A stretch of DNA of 64,000 bases from Actinopolyspora lacussalsi (GTDB taxonomy: Bacteria; Actinomycetota; Actinomycetes; Mycobacteriales; Pseudonocardiaceae): NCBI GenBank assembly GCA_030803735.1, contig JAURUC010000001.1, positions 4,464,001 through 4,528,000 of the forward strand, read 5' to 3'. A program made the position numbers and the translations under genes. The notes below the pieces were generated by a model. The model made no database searches, had not been told where the DNA came from, and saw only the letters and a list, made by a program, of their open reading frames with translations. This document shows positions 15,106 through 24,120 of the stretch, piece after piece (position 1 is the stretch's first letter; each line of letters starts with the position of its first letter).

Positions 15106-17145
15106 TCACTCCACCCGGAACGTCCGCGATGTTCCGGAGAAGGGGGTGATCTCCCCGCCCACCGCCTTGGCGGCGCCGTGGTGCACGATGCGGTAGTCGC
15201 CCTCGGCGGCGTCCGATGGGATCGTCCAGCTGACGGTCGCGGTGGAGGCCGCCACCCCACGGCGTGCCCAGTGGAACCGGGTCGACCAGTCACCGTCGTC
15301 GGCCACCGTCACCCAACCGTCGGCCGAGCGGCGCTGCACCAGCAGGTAGCTGCCGCCGCGGTGCGGGTCGTTGTTGGGGTGTGCCGAGGCGAACACCACC
15401 CGCGCCGTCCCGCCGCGCCGGTAGTGCTCCCGGGGCTGTTCCAGCACCTCGCCGAACTCCCGACCCACGGGTGGGGAGTCGAACACCACTCCCGGCTGCA
15501 GTCGCACCCTGCCGCCCTCGGGATTGCCCGCCGGGGACGGTCCCCGGGCGCTGTCCCGGCCGGCGGCCATGTCGGCCGCGATCCTGGCGAACTCCTGCTG
15601 GTAGGCGGGCAGCGACCACCTCCCGAACATGGTGTGGCCGCCCTCGTAGGCCTGCTGGTCGTACTCCTCCGGAGTGGTCAGGTACCCGGCGTAGTCGTTG
15701 GCGTAGCCCGCGACCACGACATCGGTGGGCTCCACACCGAGCTCGGCGGCCACCGTGCGGCGCAGCCGCAGCCCGCCGACGATGCTGACCTCCTGCGGAA
15801 TCCCGACCAGGTGCAGCGTGCCGATCCGCACCAGCTGGATCGGCAGTATTCGCGGTACCCAGCCCATCGACCCCACCGGCAACAGGATCTCTTTGGGTGC
15901 CTGCCGGTTCCGCAGTCGCGGTGACGCCCGGTACAGCGCACGGCTGATCGTGCCGAAGAACGGGTTGTTGCCCGCCCCCTCCTCGAAGAAGGACGGCCCC
16001 GGACCGTCCTCGGCACCCGCCGCGAACGATGCCCCCAGCGCCGCCGCGCAGGTCCGGTGCGGACTTCCGTCGCCGGTGAAATCCGGTCCGACGTGGGTGT
16101 CCGACATGTCGACATAGGACGTTCGGTGGTCGATGCCGCCGTCCACGGCGGTGGTCGCCTCCCGCAGCAGCCGGGCCGCCGCGGTGTACTGTCGATCGCC
16201 GATGATCCGGGTGTTGGCGAACTCGTCGTCCGTGGGGCCGGTTCCGGGGCGCAGCTCCAGGTTCGGCGACATGTCGGCGGCGTTGGACTGCGCGAACGCG
16301 GCGACGAACCCGGGGTCGCCCGCGCGGTAGTCCACTCCCGCGATCTCGCGCTCCCACCGGTAGGCGGCGTAGCCCTTGTTGTCGCCGCTGATGAGCGTGT
16401 TGTCCGGGCTGAGGCTGGTGGCGTGGGTGGCGAACCAGTTGATCGCGCCCACGGCCCTCCCGCCGCGTTCGAAGCGCAGCAGCACCGTGGCCGGGTCCGT
16501 CGCGTCGGGGAAGTGGTTCCGGTCCGTCGCCGGGTTGCGGTCGAACGCCGCGCGGGAGCGGTTCACGCTGGCGTTGGTCAGCTCGCCGCGTGCGATGTGG
16601 AGGTTTCCGGGAGCCAGGTCGGCGTCGGCGCGTTCGATCGATTCGGTGATGCCCGCCACCAGCGCTTCGAAGGTGCCGGGCTGGAAACCCAGCGTGGTGA
16701 CGTTGTAGAGGGTGTGGCAGGAGAAGCCACCCGGTCCGGCGTGGGTGTGGGTGGCCGTCAGCAGCACGTTGTGCTCGCCGTAGCGCGTGCCGTGTGCGCG
16801 TGCCAGGCGTTCGAGCACGGCGCGGCGCACGGCCCCGAAGATCATCCCCGCGTCCACCGTCACCACGGCCACCCGCCGTTCGGGGGCGGTTCGTTCGGCG
16901 ATGACGAAGGCGCGAGCGCGTTGCCGCTGGTGGATGCCTGTGGTGCGCTGCCCCAGCCGCGCGTAGCCCATCATGCCGTTCTCGGCGGGCTGGCCCGTCA
17001 CGTCGCCGATGCCGCGACCGAGCAGGTAGTGCCCACCTCCGGGCTCGCTCGCCGCGGCGGGGCGCCCCGCGGCGGCGGCCGTCAGCAGTGCGGTCAGGCC
17101 GCCCCGCAGCACCGGGCGTCTGCCGAGCGTGTTTCCGCCGTCCAT
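15106..17145 (-). CDS. Secreted neutral/alkaline ceramidase
   Basis: The 679-residue protein starts with a twin-arginine-like signal (LGRRPVLRGGLTALLTAAAA, residues 7-26) ending near AAAS. The mature part has ceramidase landmarks: GRGIGDVTGQPAENGMMGYA at the N-terminus, TATHTHAGPGGFSCHTLYN with zinc-binding histidines, and NTLISGDNKGYAAY, which includes the catalytic serine. A C-terminal immunoglobulin-like domain ends at about 679. It would hydrolyse ceramide to sphingosine and fatty acid outside the cell, presumably on exogenous sphingolipid since actinomycetes seldom make ceramide. The gene is single, with an AT-rich divergent region before the lysine aminotransferase. Confidence 0.92.
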   Translation of the reverse strand: MDGGNTLGRRPVLRGGLTALLTAAAAGRPAAASEPGGGHYLLGRGIGDVTGQPAENGMMGYARLGQRTTGIHQRQRARAFVIAERTAPERRVAVVTVDAGMIFGAVRRAVLERLARAHGTRYGEHNVLLTATHTHAGPGGFSCHTLYNVTTLGFQPGTFEALVAGITESIERADADLAPGNLHIARGELTNASVNRSRAAFDRNPATDRNHFPDATDPATVLLRFERGGRAVGAINWFATHATSLSPDNTLISGDNKGYAAYRWEREIAGVDYRAGDPGFVAAFAQSNAADMSPNLELRPGTGPTDDEFANTRIIGDRQYTAAARLLREATTAVDGGIDHRTSYVDMSDTHVGPDFTGDGSPHRTCAAALGASFAAGAEDGPGPSFFEEGAGNNPFFGTISRALYRASPRLRNRQAPKEILLPVGSMGWVPRILPIQLVRIGTLHLVGIPQEVSIVGGLRLRRTVAAELGVEPTDVVVAGYANDYAGYLTTPEEYDQQAYEGGHTMFGRWSLPAYQQEFARIAADMAAGRDSARGPSPAGNPEGGRVRLQPGVVFDSPPVGREFGEVLEQPREHYRRGGTARVVFASAHPNNDPHRGGSYLLVQRRSADGWVTVADDGDWSTRFHWARRGVAASTATVSWTIPSDAAEGDYRIVHHGAAKAVGGEITPFSGTSRTFRVE

Positions 17146-17355
17146 CGCCTACCTCCGCGCCGGGGATGACGCGCGTCACAGTAGCGCGGCGATCACTGAG
17201 AAGTGAATATTTCTCGCTTAATGTCGCCCAAAGGGATGACACTAAGAAAATCTTTCTCTTTATCTGGAGTTAAAACGGAAAATATTGCTCGATATTCGTG
17301 ATTTGGGGTATGAATTCCTTAAGGCGAGGTAGTCGCGGCCCACAGGAGGCTGAAC
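17146..17355. promoter_or_regulatory. AT-rich divergent promoter region, ceramidase / lysine aminotransferase
   Basis: About 210 bp, strikingly AT-rich between 17205 and 17320 compared with flanking genes. It must hold promoters in both directions. An AGGAGG at 17344-17349 precedes the aminotransferase ATG. I cannot assign hexamers with confidence. Confidence 0.4.
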
Positions 17356-18720
17356 ATGACCGCACAGCGACTCGCACCGGTCGAGCACGACGCCGCTCCG
17401 GAGGAGCAGGCTCCGAACGTCGTCGACGAACTCCGCTCGCGGGTGACCGGTGATCTGCTCGACGTGGTCGTCGATCTCGACTCCGGCGAGGGATGCCGCC
17501 TCAGCGACCTGCGGGACGGCACCCGGTATCTCGACATGACGATGTACTTCAGCTCCGCGCCGCTCGGCCACGGTCACCCGGGCCTGCGCACTCCCGAGTT
17601 CGAGGCGGCCCTGGTGCGGGCGGGCAGGGTCAAACCGGCCAACCCGGACTTCGCCACGGTGGAACAGGCCCGGTTCGCCGAGACCCTGCGGCGCGTGTTC
17701 GGGGATCCCGAGTTGCCGTGGTTGTTCTTCATCGAGGGCGGCGGTCCGGCGGTGGAGAACGCCCTCAAGGTGGCCTTCGACTGGAAGACCAAGCACAACG
17801 CGCGGCGCGGCGTGCCGATGCGCGGCTCGCGCGCGATGCATCTGCGGTGGGCCTTCCACGGCCGGACCGGTTACACGATGTCGCTGACCAACACCGACCC
17901 CAGGAAGGTACGCGACTACCCGGCCTTCGACTGGCCCAGGATCCCGAGCCCCGCCGTGGAACCGGGACCGCGGTGGGACACGGCCGAGCTGCTACCCGCC
18001 GAACGGGAGGCACTGGACGCGGCGGAGGCCGCACTGACCCGCTACGGCAACGAGATCGCCTGCTTCGTCTACGAGCCGATCCAGGGGGAGGGCGGCGACC
18101 GGCATCTGCGTCCGGCCTTCCTGCGCGAGATGCAGCGGCTTTGCCGGGAGCACCACGTGCTCACCGTCGCGGACGAGGTGCAGAGCGGCGGAGGCATCAC
18201 CGGCCACCCCTGGGCGCACCAGGCCCTGGGACTGGAACCCGATCTGGTCGCCTTCGGCAAGCGACTGCAGGTGTGCGGCGTCATGGGCGGTAGGCGGGTG
18301 AACGACATCGAGGACAACGCCTTCCGCGAGCCCAGCAGGATCAGCTCCACCTGGGGCGGTTCCCTGGTGGACATGGTGCGAGCCACCAGGATCCTCGAAG
18401 TGATCGAGTCGGAGGACCTGCTGGACCACGCGGCGCGGATGGGGGAGCTGTTGCTCTCCGAGCTGCGTGGGCTGGCCGCGGAGTACCCGGATCTGGTCAC
18501 CGCTCCTCGCGGTCGCGGTCTGATGGCCGCGCTGGACTTCCCGGACGCCACGCTGCGGGACCGGGCGACGGCCCTGGCCAGGCAGCGTCATCACACCGTT
18601 TTCCTGCCCTCCGGTCCGCGTTCGCTGCGGTGGCGCCCCGCGTTGTCGGTGCGCCCGGACGAGCTCACCGACGCCGTGGCCGCGCTGCGCGCGACACTGC
18701 GGGAGCTGTCCTCGGAGTGA
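17356..18720 (+). CDS. lat: L-lysine 6-transaminase (lysine epsilon-aminotransferase)
   Basis: The 454-residue PLP enzyme has the Lat pattern rather than that of general class III aminotransferases: YLDMTMYFSSAPLGHGHP, FFIEGGGPAVENALKVAFDWK, VADEVQSGGGITG with the PLP-contacting Asp273, and the Schiff-base lysine Lys302 in AFGKRLQVCGVMGG. It moves the epsilon-amino group of lysine to 2-oxoglutarate, giving alpha-aminoadipate semialdehyde/piperideine carboxylate. In actinomycetes this serves lysine catabolism, beta-lactam precursor supply or stationary-phase adaptation; no beta-lactam or ectoine genes are adjacent, so catabolism or stress is likelier. Transcribed alone. Confidence 0.93.
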   Translation: MTAQRLAPVEHDAAPEEQAPNVVDELRSRVTGDLLDVVVDLDSGEGCRLSDLRDGTRYLDMTMYFSSAPLGHGHPGLRTPEFEAALVRAGRVKPANPDFATVEQARFAETLRRVFGDPELPWLFFIEGGGPAVENALKVAFDWKTKHNARRGVPMRGSRAMHLRWAFHGRTGYTMSLTNTDPRKVRDYPAFDWPRIPSPAVEPGPRWDTAELLPAEREALDAAEAALTRYGNEIACFVYEPIQGEGGDRHLRPAFLREMQRLCREHHVLTVADEVQSGGGITGHPWAHQALGLEPDLVAFGKRLQVCGVMGGRRVNDIEDNAFREPSRISSTWGGSLVDMVRATRILEVIESEDLLDHAARMGELLLSELRGLAAEYPDLVTAPRGRGLMAALDFPDATLRDRATALARQRHHTVFLPSGPRSLRWRPALSVRPDELTDAVAALRATLRELSSE

Positions 18721-18756
18721 GAATCCACAGTGGAACTCGCGTGCGTGGCGGGGAGG

Positions 18757-19359
18757 TCAGATCCAACCTTCCTCCCAGGCACGGCGAGCGGCCTCGTGCC
18801 TGGTCTCGGCCCCCAGTTTGCTCATGGCCGCGGACAGATAGTTGCGAACCGTCCCCGGAGCCAGGTGCACCCGCTCGGCGATGGTGCTGACCGAGGCCCC
18901 GTGCTGGGTGTGCCGCAGCAGTTCGATCTCGCGCTCACCGAGTGGGCAGTCCCCCTCGGTGAGCGCGCTGGCGGCTATCTCGGAGTCGACGTAGCGCCCC
19001 CCGTTGTGGACGTCGCGGAGAATGGCCGCGAGTTTGCTCGCCGGTGTCGTCTTCGGCACGAAACCACGCACCCCCGCGCTCAGCGCACGCTTGAGCACCC
19101 CCGGTCTGGCGTGCCTGGTGACCAGTACCACCGGGGTCGCCGTCTCGCGCGCGATCCGGGCCGTGGCCTCGACACCGTCCAGTTCGGGCATCTCCAGGTC
19201 CAGCACGACCACGTCGGGGCGCTCGCGCGAGACGGCCTCTACCGCCTCGGTGCCGCTGCTGGCCTGCGCTAGGACCTCGATGTCGCTTTCCAGGTCGAGC
19301 AGTGCCGCCATGGCGCCACGGATCAGGTCCTCGTCGTCGGCCAGCACGACACCGATCAT
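18757..19359 (-). CDS. NarL/LuxR-family response regulator (DesR-like)
   Basis: The 200-residue protein has a receiver domain with acidic pocket ADDED (residues 7-11), phosphoacceptor Asp54 (VVLDLEMPELDG) and Lys near 103 (FVPKTT). A C-terminal LuxR-type HTH follows (LGEREIELLRHTQHGASVSTIAERVHLAPGTVRNYLSAAMSKLGA, in consecutive helices). It lies downstream of the histidine kinase with a 96-bp gap and on the same strand. The divergent ABC exporter genes are the obvious target, with a dyad at 20718-20733 as a candidate site. Confidence 0.93.
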   Translation of the reverse strand: MIGVVLADDEDLIRGAMAALLDLESDIEVLAQASSGTEAVEAVSRERPDVVVLDLEMPELDGVEATARIARETATPVVLVTRHARPGVLKRALSAGVRGFVPKTTPASKLAAILRDVHNGGRYVDSEIAASALTEGDCPLGEREIELLRHTQHGASVSTIAERVHLAPGTVRNYLSAAMSKLGAETRHEAARRAWEEGWI

Positions 19360-19455
19360 GCTCGGGCGTCCTTTCGGAGTTCCGTTCCGCCTCGGGTACT
19401 CGGGTGGTTGGTACCGGTCGGTTCCGGTGCCACCGAGCGGGCCGTGGAGGAGTCC

Positions 19456-20679
19456 TCAATCCTCCCCGGGCGTAGGGGCGTGACCGACCAGCTCGAACCA
19501 CTCGCCACGACGTTCGGCCGTGAGGCTGCCGTGCATCGGGTCGAAGCGATCCCGCAGTCCGGCGATCCCCGAACCGGCGTCGTGCTCCGATCCGTTCCCG
19601 GCCCCATCGTTGCACAGTGTCACCGATATGCCGTCGGTGTCGTCGATGCGCAACTCGCACCGTCGGGCACCGCTGTGCCGGAGGATGTTGGTGGTGCCCT
19701 CGCGCACCATGGCGGCGAACAGCGGTTGCAGCGGCGGCGGCACCGAAGTGCTGCTGCCCTCGACGGTCGTCTCGATGCTCGCCGCTCGCAGGATCCGTAC
19801 CGCGTTGTTCAACTCGGTGGACAGATCGCTGCGCCGGTAACCGTGCACGACCTCGCGGGTCTCCCGCAGCGCCCGACGGGCCGTTTCGGCGATCTCGGCC
19901 GCCTGGGCGCGCGCGGCGCCCGCGTCGCTGTCGATCATGCGTTCGGTCAGTTCCCCCTTCAACGCGATCACCTGCAGGTGATGCCCCTGCACGTCGTGCA
20001 GTTCGCTGGCGAACCTCAGCCGCTCCCGCGCCACGGCCAGTTCCGCCTCCGTGCCGCGGGCCCGGTCCAGCTCGCACACCACGTCCCAGATCCAGCCCTG
20101 CACCAGCAGCATGAACACCGTCATCGCCACCAGGAACGTCGCGTAACCCACCGTCACCGGGACGAACTCCTCGTTCCCCGTCGCGACCACGCTCGCGCTC
20201 GCCACTCCGGCCGTCAGCACCGTACAGCCGCAGCCCATCCACCAGCGGTGTTCACGTCGTGACCCCGTCACTATCGCCGCCGCGAACAGGGCGGGCAGCA
20301 GCGTGAACACCAGGAAGGCGGGGATCTCGCGCGTGGTTACGTAGCCCAGCACGACCAGCGACGCGGCGAAATCCGTTGTGATCCGAACGGGCTCCGGGAT
20401 GCCCGCGCCCATCCCGCGCATGATCATCCGGCACGCACGGGTGCCCTCCACCGCGATGACCAGCACCACCGCCAACAGCACCGCCAGCTCGACGTTGTTG
20501 TAGAGTCCCGCGACCCGGCCGTGCACCAGATTGACGATCGCGAGCAGACAGTAGATCGGCGCGGTCGGCATCACCATCCACCAGGTGTAGCGGTGCACCC
20601 GGCGTACCCGTGCGGCGCTGTTCTCGGAAGCACTGGAGTTCACCAGGGCAGCATCCCCGATCCGGGCCGAGCCACACAC
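19456..20679 (-). CDS. Membrane sensor histidine kinase (DesK/LiaS-like)
   Basis: The 407-residue protein has five or six hydrophobic spans between residues 35 and 195, then the HisKA_3 dimerisation motif ASELHDVQGHHLQ with phosphoacceptor His228, and an ATPase domain with NILRHSGA and GSGIAGLRDRF (N and G boxes). Such kinases sense membrane state or cell-envelope drugs and phosphorylate NarL-type partners, here the next gene. The GTG at 20679 lacks a clear ribosome-binding site; GTG at 20643, behind GGGGA, would remove 12 residues and is equally possible. Confidence 0.9.
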   Translation of the reverse strand: MCGSARIGDAALVNSSASENSAARVRRVHRYTWWMVMPTAPIYCLLAIVNLVHGRVAGLYNNVELAVLLAVVLVIAVEGTRACRMIMRGMGAGIPEPVRITTDFAASLVVLGYVTTREIPAFLVFTLLPALFAAAIVTGSRREHRWWMGCGCTVLTAGVASASVVATGNEEFVPVTVGYATFLVAMTVFMLLVQGWIWDVVCELDRARGTEAELAVARERLRFASELHDVQGHHLQVIALKGELTERMIDSDAGAARAQAAEIAETARRALRETREVVHGYRRSDLSTELNNAVRILRAASIETTVEGSSTSVPPPLQPLFAAMVREGTTNILRHSGARRCELRIDDTDGISVTLCNDGAGNGSEHDAGSGIAGLRDRFDPMHGSLTAERRGEWFELVGHAPTPGED

Positions 20680-20717
20680 ACCGGAGCGGCGATTCGAGCG
20701 CGATTGTCACTTGCCTC

Positions 20718-20733
20718 GATGACGGATGTCATC
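20718..20733. promoter_or_regulatory. Dyad between kinase and ABC-exporter genes, candidate response-regulator site
   Basis: GATGAC-GGAT-GTCATC is a perfect 6-4-6 inverted repeat in the 132-bp divergent region. Its size and place suit a NarL-type dimer controlling the exporter and possibly the kinase. A potential ATG start for the ATPase lies inside it (20719), which argues that the later ATG at 20812 is used. Confidence 0.5.
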
Positions 20734-20811
20734 ACCTCGACCACCCCGGTCACCGACATCGGTGATCGCTGTTCCTACCGCACCGTCCCTGTGGGCAGCA
20801 GGCTCGGGGAC

Positions 20812-21750
20812 ATGTTCGAAGAAGTCGTCAACGTCGACCGGGTGCGCTGCTCCTACGGTTCCTTCGAGGCCGTTCGCGGCGTGCGGTTCGACATTCGTGC
20901 CGGTGAGCTGTTCGCGTTGCTCGGCACCAACGGTGCGGGCAAGACCACACTGCTGGAAACCGTCGAAGGGCTCCGCCCGGCCACCGAGGGAAGCGTACGG
21001 GTGTTCGGCAAGGACCCGTGGCGGCAGCGGGCCGAGGTTCGTCCCCGCACCGGGATCATGCTGCAGCAGAGCGGATTCGCCGGGGAACTCACCGTGCTGG
21101 AGACGGCCCGGTTGTGGCGCGCCATGCTCCCGAACGCGAAGGACCCGCGCACCGCCCTGGAAACCGTCGGGTTGCGGCACCGCGAGCGGGTTCGCGTCAA
21201 GCTGCTCTCCGGTGGTGAGCGCCGTCGGCTGGATCTGGCGCTGGCCACACTGGCCCGCCCCGAGCTGCTGTTCCTCGACGAACCCACCAGCGGGCTCGAT
21301 CCGGAGTCGCGAAGGGCCAGCTGGGAACTGGTGGCCGGGTTGCTGGCCGAGGGAACCACCGTGCTGCTGACCACGCACTACCTGGAGGAGGCCGAGCGGC
21401 TGGCCCACCGGCTGGCGATCATGCACCGCGGCGGGATCGCACTGTCGGGAACGCTGTCCGAGGTGCTGTCCGCCGAGAGCGCCCGCATCCGGTTCTCCGT
21501 CTCCGCGCGAGCTCCCGGACTCCCGGAGCTGGCCGGCGAGGTGGAACGGGACGACACGGGCCGGGTGGACATCCGCACCGAGTCGTTGCAGCCCGATCTG
21601 CACCGGGTGCTCGACTGGTCGCGGGAACACGGGATCCACCTCAGCGGCCTGCGCGCCCGGCAGGCCTCCCTGGAGGACGTCTTCCACGCGGTACGCGAGA
21701 GCGACGGCCGTCCCGGTCGGGCAACACAGCAGGAGGTGAAGTTCCGATGA
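20812..21750 (+). CDS. ABC transporter ATP-binding protein (ABC-2 exporter)
   Basis: The 312-residue ATPase has Walker A GTNGAGKT at 38-45, signature LSGGERRRLDLAL, Walker B LLFLDEPTSGLD and the H-loop LLTTHYLEEAERL, followed by a C-terminal extension found in multidrug or antibiotic exporters of the DrrA/CcmA type. Its stop overlaps the permease start (ATGA at 21747). With the divergent two-component system this forms a sense-and-export unit, probably for a membrane-active compound. The chosen start is ATG 20812; ATG 20719 would place the start inside the dyad. Confidence 0.92.
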   Translation: MFEEVVNVDRVRCSYGSFEAVRGVRFDIRAGELFALLGTNGAGKTTLLETVEGLRPATEGSVRVFGKDPWRQRAEVRPRTGIMLQQSGFAGELTVLETARLWRAMLPNAKDPRTALETVGLRHRERVRVKLLSGGERRRLDLALATLARPELLFLDEPTSGLDPESRRASWELVAGLLAEGTTVLLTTHYLEEAERLAHRLAIMHRGGIALSGTLSEVLSAESARIRFSVSARAPGLPELAGEVERDDTGRVDIRTESLQPDLHRVLDWSREHGIHLSGLRARQASLEDVFHAVRESDGRPGRATQQEVKFR

Positions 21751-22487
21751 GTACACCGCTGCGGACACCACATACCGCGGTACCGGCGCTGCTGCGTGCC
21801 GAACTCAACCTGTTGCTGCGCAACCGTACTGTCGCGGTGACCGCCACGCTGCTTCCCGTGGTGCTGGGGCTGCTGCTGACCAGGACCTCCGGGCCCTCGA
21901 CGGCGGTGCCCGCCCTGGCGATGCAGGTCCTGACGATCCTGGGGTTCACCGTCTACCTGACCGTGACCACCACCCTGACCAGCAGACGCCAGGAGCACTA
22001 CCTCAAGCGGCTCTGCTGCGCCGCGCCCTCTCCGACGACCGTGCTCAACTCGCTGGTGCTCGTGCCCGCGCTGCTCGCCGTGGCGCAGCTCGCTGTGGTG
22101 CTCGCGGTCGGGCTGCGGCTGCTCGCTCCGCTGCGGGTGGAGGCGCTGTTCCTACTGCTGGCGGTGCTGGCGGGCACGGTCTGCTGCGCCGTCGTGGGGG
22201 TGGCCACCACCGGTTTCACCTCCAGTGCCGAGCACGCCCAGATCACCACGCTGCCGTTCCTGCTGTTGCTGCTCGGTGGTGGGGCGGGTTCGGCCGTGGC
22301 GGGGCAGGCCGCTCAGCCGTTGCGGTTCACCCCCGGCGGTGCGGTTACCGATCTGGTACGGCATGCCGTGGCCCCGGGCGAGGGCGTGTTCACCGCGACG
22401 CTTACGGATCTGGTGGTGCTGGCCGCGTGGACGCTGCTGGCTTTGTTGGTGGCGCGGCGCACCTTCCGCTGGGAGCCGCGCAGCTGA
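21747..22487 (+). CDS. ABC-2 type transporter permease
   Basis: The 246-residue protein has six membrane spans: TVAVTATLLPVVLGLLLT, LTILGFTVYLTVTTTL, SLVLVPALLAVAQLAVVLAV, ALFLLLAVLAGTVCCAVVGV, LPFLLLLLGGGAGSAV and DLVVLAAWTLLALLVA. It is coupled to the ATPase by a 4-bp overlap and would form the channel of the exporter. The substrate is not evident. Confidence 0.9.
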   Translation: MSTPLRTPHTAVPALLRAELNLLLRNRTVAVTATLLPVVLGLLLTRTSGPSTAVPALAMQVLTILGFTVYLTVTTTLTSRRQEHYLKRLCCAAPSPTTVLNSLVLVPALLAVAQLAVVLAVGLRLLAPLRVEALFLLLAVLAGTVCCAVVGVATTGFTSSAEHAQITTLPFLLLLLGGGAGSAVAGQAAQPLRFTPGGAVTDLVRHAVAPGEGVFTATLTDLVVLAAWTLLALLVARRTFRWEPRS

Positions 22488-22531
22488 TCGGAGTTCTCCG
22501 GGGATTCCGGGGCGCTCGCGGCCGGGCCCGC

Positions 22532-24109
22532 TCACCGCCACGAGGGGAGCCAGAGCTCGGCCGCCCAGCGCGCCTCGGTGATCGGGAAACCGTTCAGGAT
22601 CGGCCACAGCCACACGAAGTTGGCCACTACCAGTCCGACGTAGAGCGCGACCACCAGCAGACCTGTCTTGCGGCGTTCGGTGCTCGCGTTCGAACGCCCG
22701 AGGATCTCGCCGAGCACCAGCACGATCCCCAGCACCAGGAAGGGGGCCAGCGGTGTGGCGTAGAAGTAGTACATCTGCCTGTCGAGGTTGACGAACCAGG
22801 GCAGGTAACCGGCGCAGTAGCAGACCAGCACCGCGGCGTAGCGCCAGTCCAGCCGTCCGACGGCACGCCACACCGCCCAACCCGCGACCGGCAGCGCCAC
22901 CCACCACAGTGCCGGGGTCCCCAGCAGCATCGTGGCCTGCACGCAGTCGCCCTGGCCGCAACCGGGCATCCCGGACTCGTAGTAGTAGAGCATCGGCCGC
23001 ATGCCCATCGGCCAGGACCACGGCTTCGACTCCCAAGGGTGCGGATCGTCGCCGGTGACCAGATGAGTGTGGAACTCCAGCACGTTGAAGTGGTAATACA
23101 GCAGTGATCGCGCCACGTCGGGCAGGAAACCGAATCCCACGTCGTCCGCGACGGCCGCCGCGTGCCGGTCGGTGGCCGTCTCGCTCGCGTACCAGGCGGC
23201 CCAGGTGGCGAAGTAGACCACCAACGGCAGTACGAACAGCGATGCGAACGCGGGCAGGGCGTCCCGCAGCAACGCGCCGCGCCACGGGCGTGCCACTCCC
23301 GCGCTCCGCCGGGCCAACGCGTCCCAGACAAGGCTGAGCAGGCTCAGGGCCAGCACGAAGTAGATGCCGCTCCACTTCACCCCGCACGCCAGCCCCAGCA
23401 GGAGGCCCGCGCCGAACCGCCACCAGCGGAATCCCAATCTGGGACCCAGCTCCGATTCCCCGATCCGCTGTTCGGTGACGACCAGCGCCAGGCGGGAACG
23501 CATTCGGTCGCGATCCACCAGCAGACAGGCGAACGCGGCGAGCACCAGCACGGCGTGGAAGATGTCCAGCATGCCAACGCGCGCCTGCACGTGGCTGAGC
23601 CCGTCGCAGATCAGCAGGATTCCCGCCAACGCGCCCAGCAGGGTGGAACGCGTCATGCGGCGCGCGATGCGCACCAGCAGCAGCACCATCAGCGTGCCAG
23701 CGACCGCGGCGCTGAACCGCCAGCCCAGCGGGGTGTATCCGAACAGCCACTCGCCGACCGCTATCAGGTGTTTGCCCACCGGCGGGTGGGCCACCAGCTC
23801 GTAACCGGGATTGTCCTCGAAGCCACCGTTGCGCAGCATCTGCCACGCCTGCGGGACGTAGTGCTTCTCGTCGAAGATCGGGGTGCCGTCGTCGGTCGCC
23901 TGCCCCAGTCGCCAGAAACGGACCACACCCGCCAGCAGCGTGACCACCAGGGTCACGATCCATCCGCGCAGGCGATCCGTCGGTTCTCTCGGCGACAACA
24001 GTTTCGCCCGGTCGTGTTCGCCGGGATACCGGACCGGCGGGGTTTCGCCGTCGCGAACGGCTTCGTCGCGGGCGCTGCTGGCACCGGAGCTCGGCACGAG
24101 GACGTTCAC
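22532..24109 (-). CDS. pmt: Polyprenol-phosphate-mannose-dependent protein O-mannosyltransferase (PMT)
   Basis: The 525-residue glycosyltransferase of family GT39 has many membrane spans and the catalytic acidic pair in FDEKHYVPQAW of the first periplasmic loop. Further PMT landmarks are HPPVGKHLIAVGEWLFG, CDGLSHVQARVGMLD and the C-terminal FYATPLAPFLVLGIVLVLGE. It transfers mannose from polyprenyl-phosphate-mannose to Ser/Thr of exported proteins. The start is GTG at 24109, 11 bp from the divergent rsmI gene, an arrangement I know as conserved in actinobacteria. The N-terminal 45 residues are cytosolic and charged. Confidence 0.92.
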   Translation of the reverse strand: MNVLVPSSGASSARDEAVRDGETPPVRYPGEHDRAKLLSPREPTDRLRGWIVTLVVTLLAGVVRFWRLGQATDDGTPIFDEKHYVPQAWQMLRNGGFEDNPGYELVAHPPVGKHLIAVGEWLFGYTPLGWRFSAAVAGTLMVLLLVRIARRMTRSTLLGALAGILLICDGLSHVQARVGMLDIFHAVLVLAAFACLLVDRDRMRSRLALVVTEQRIGESELGPRLGFRWWRFGAGLLLGLACGVKWSGIYFVLALSLLSLVWDALARRSAGVARPWRGALLRDALPAFASLFVLPLVVYFATWAAWYASETATDRHAAAVADDVGFGFLPDVARSLLYYHFNVLEFHTHLVTGDDPHPWESKPWSWPMGMRPMLYYYESGMPGCGQGDCVQATMLLGTPALWWVALPVAGWAVWRAVGRLDWRYAAVLVCYCAGYLPWFVNLDRQMYYFYATPLAPFLVLGIVLVLGEILGRSNASTERRKTGLLVVALYVGLVVANFVWLWPILNGFPITEARWAAELWLPSWR

Positions 24110-24120
24110 ACGCAAATCGT

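Noticed and set aside
20719..20811. Earlier ATG for the ABC ATPase adding 31 residues
   Set aside because: The start would fall inside the dyad, lacks a ribosome-binding site, and the added residues do not belong to the ATPase fold.
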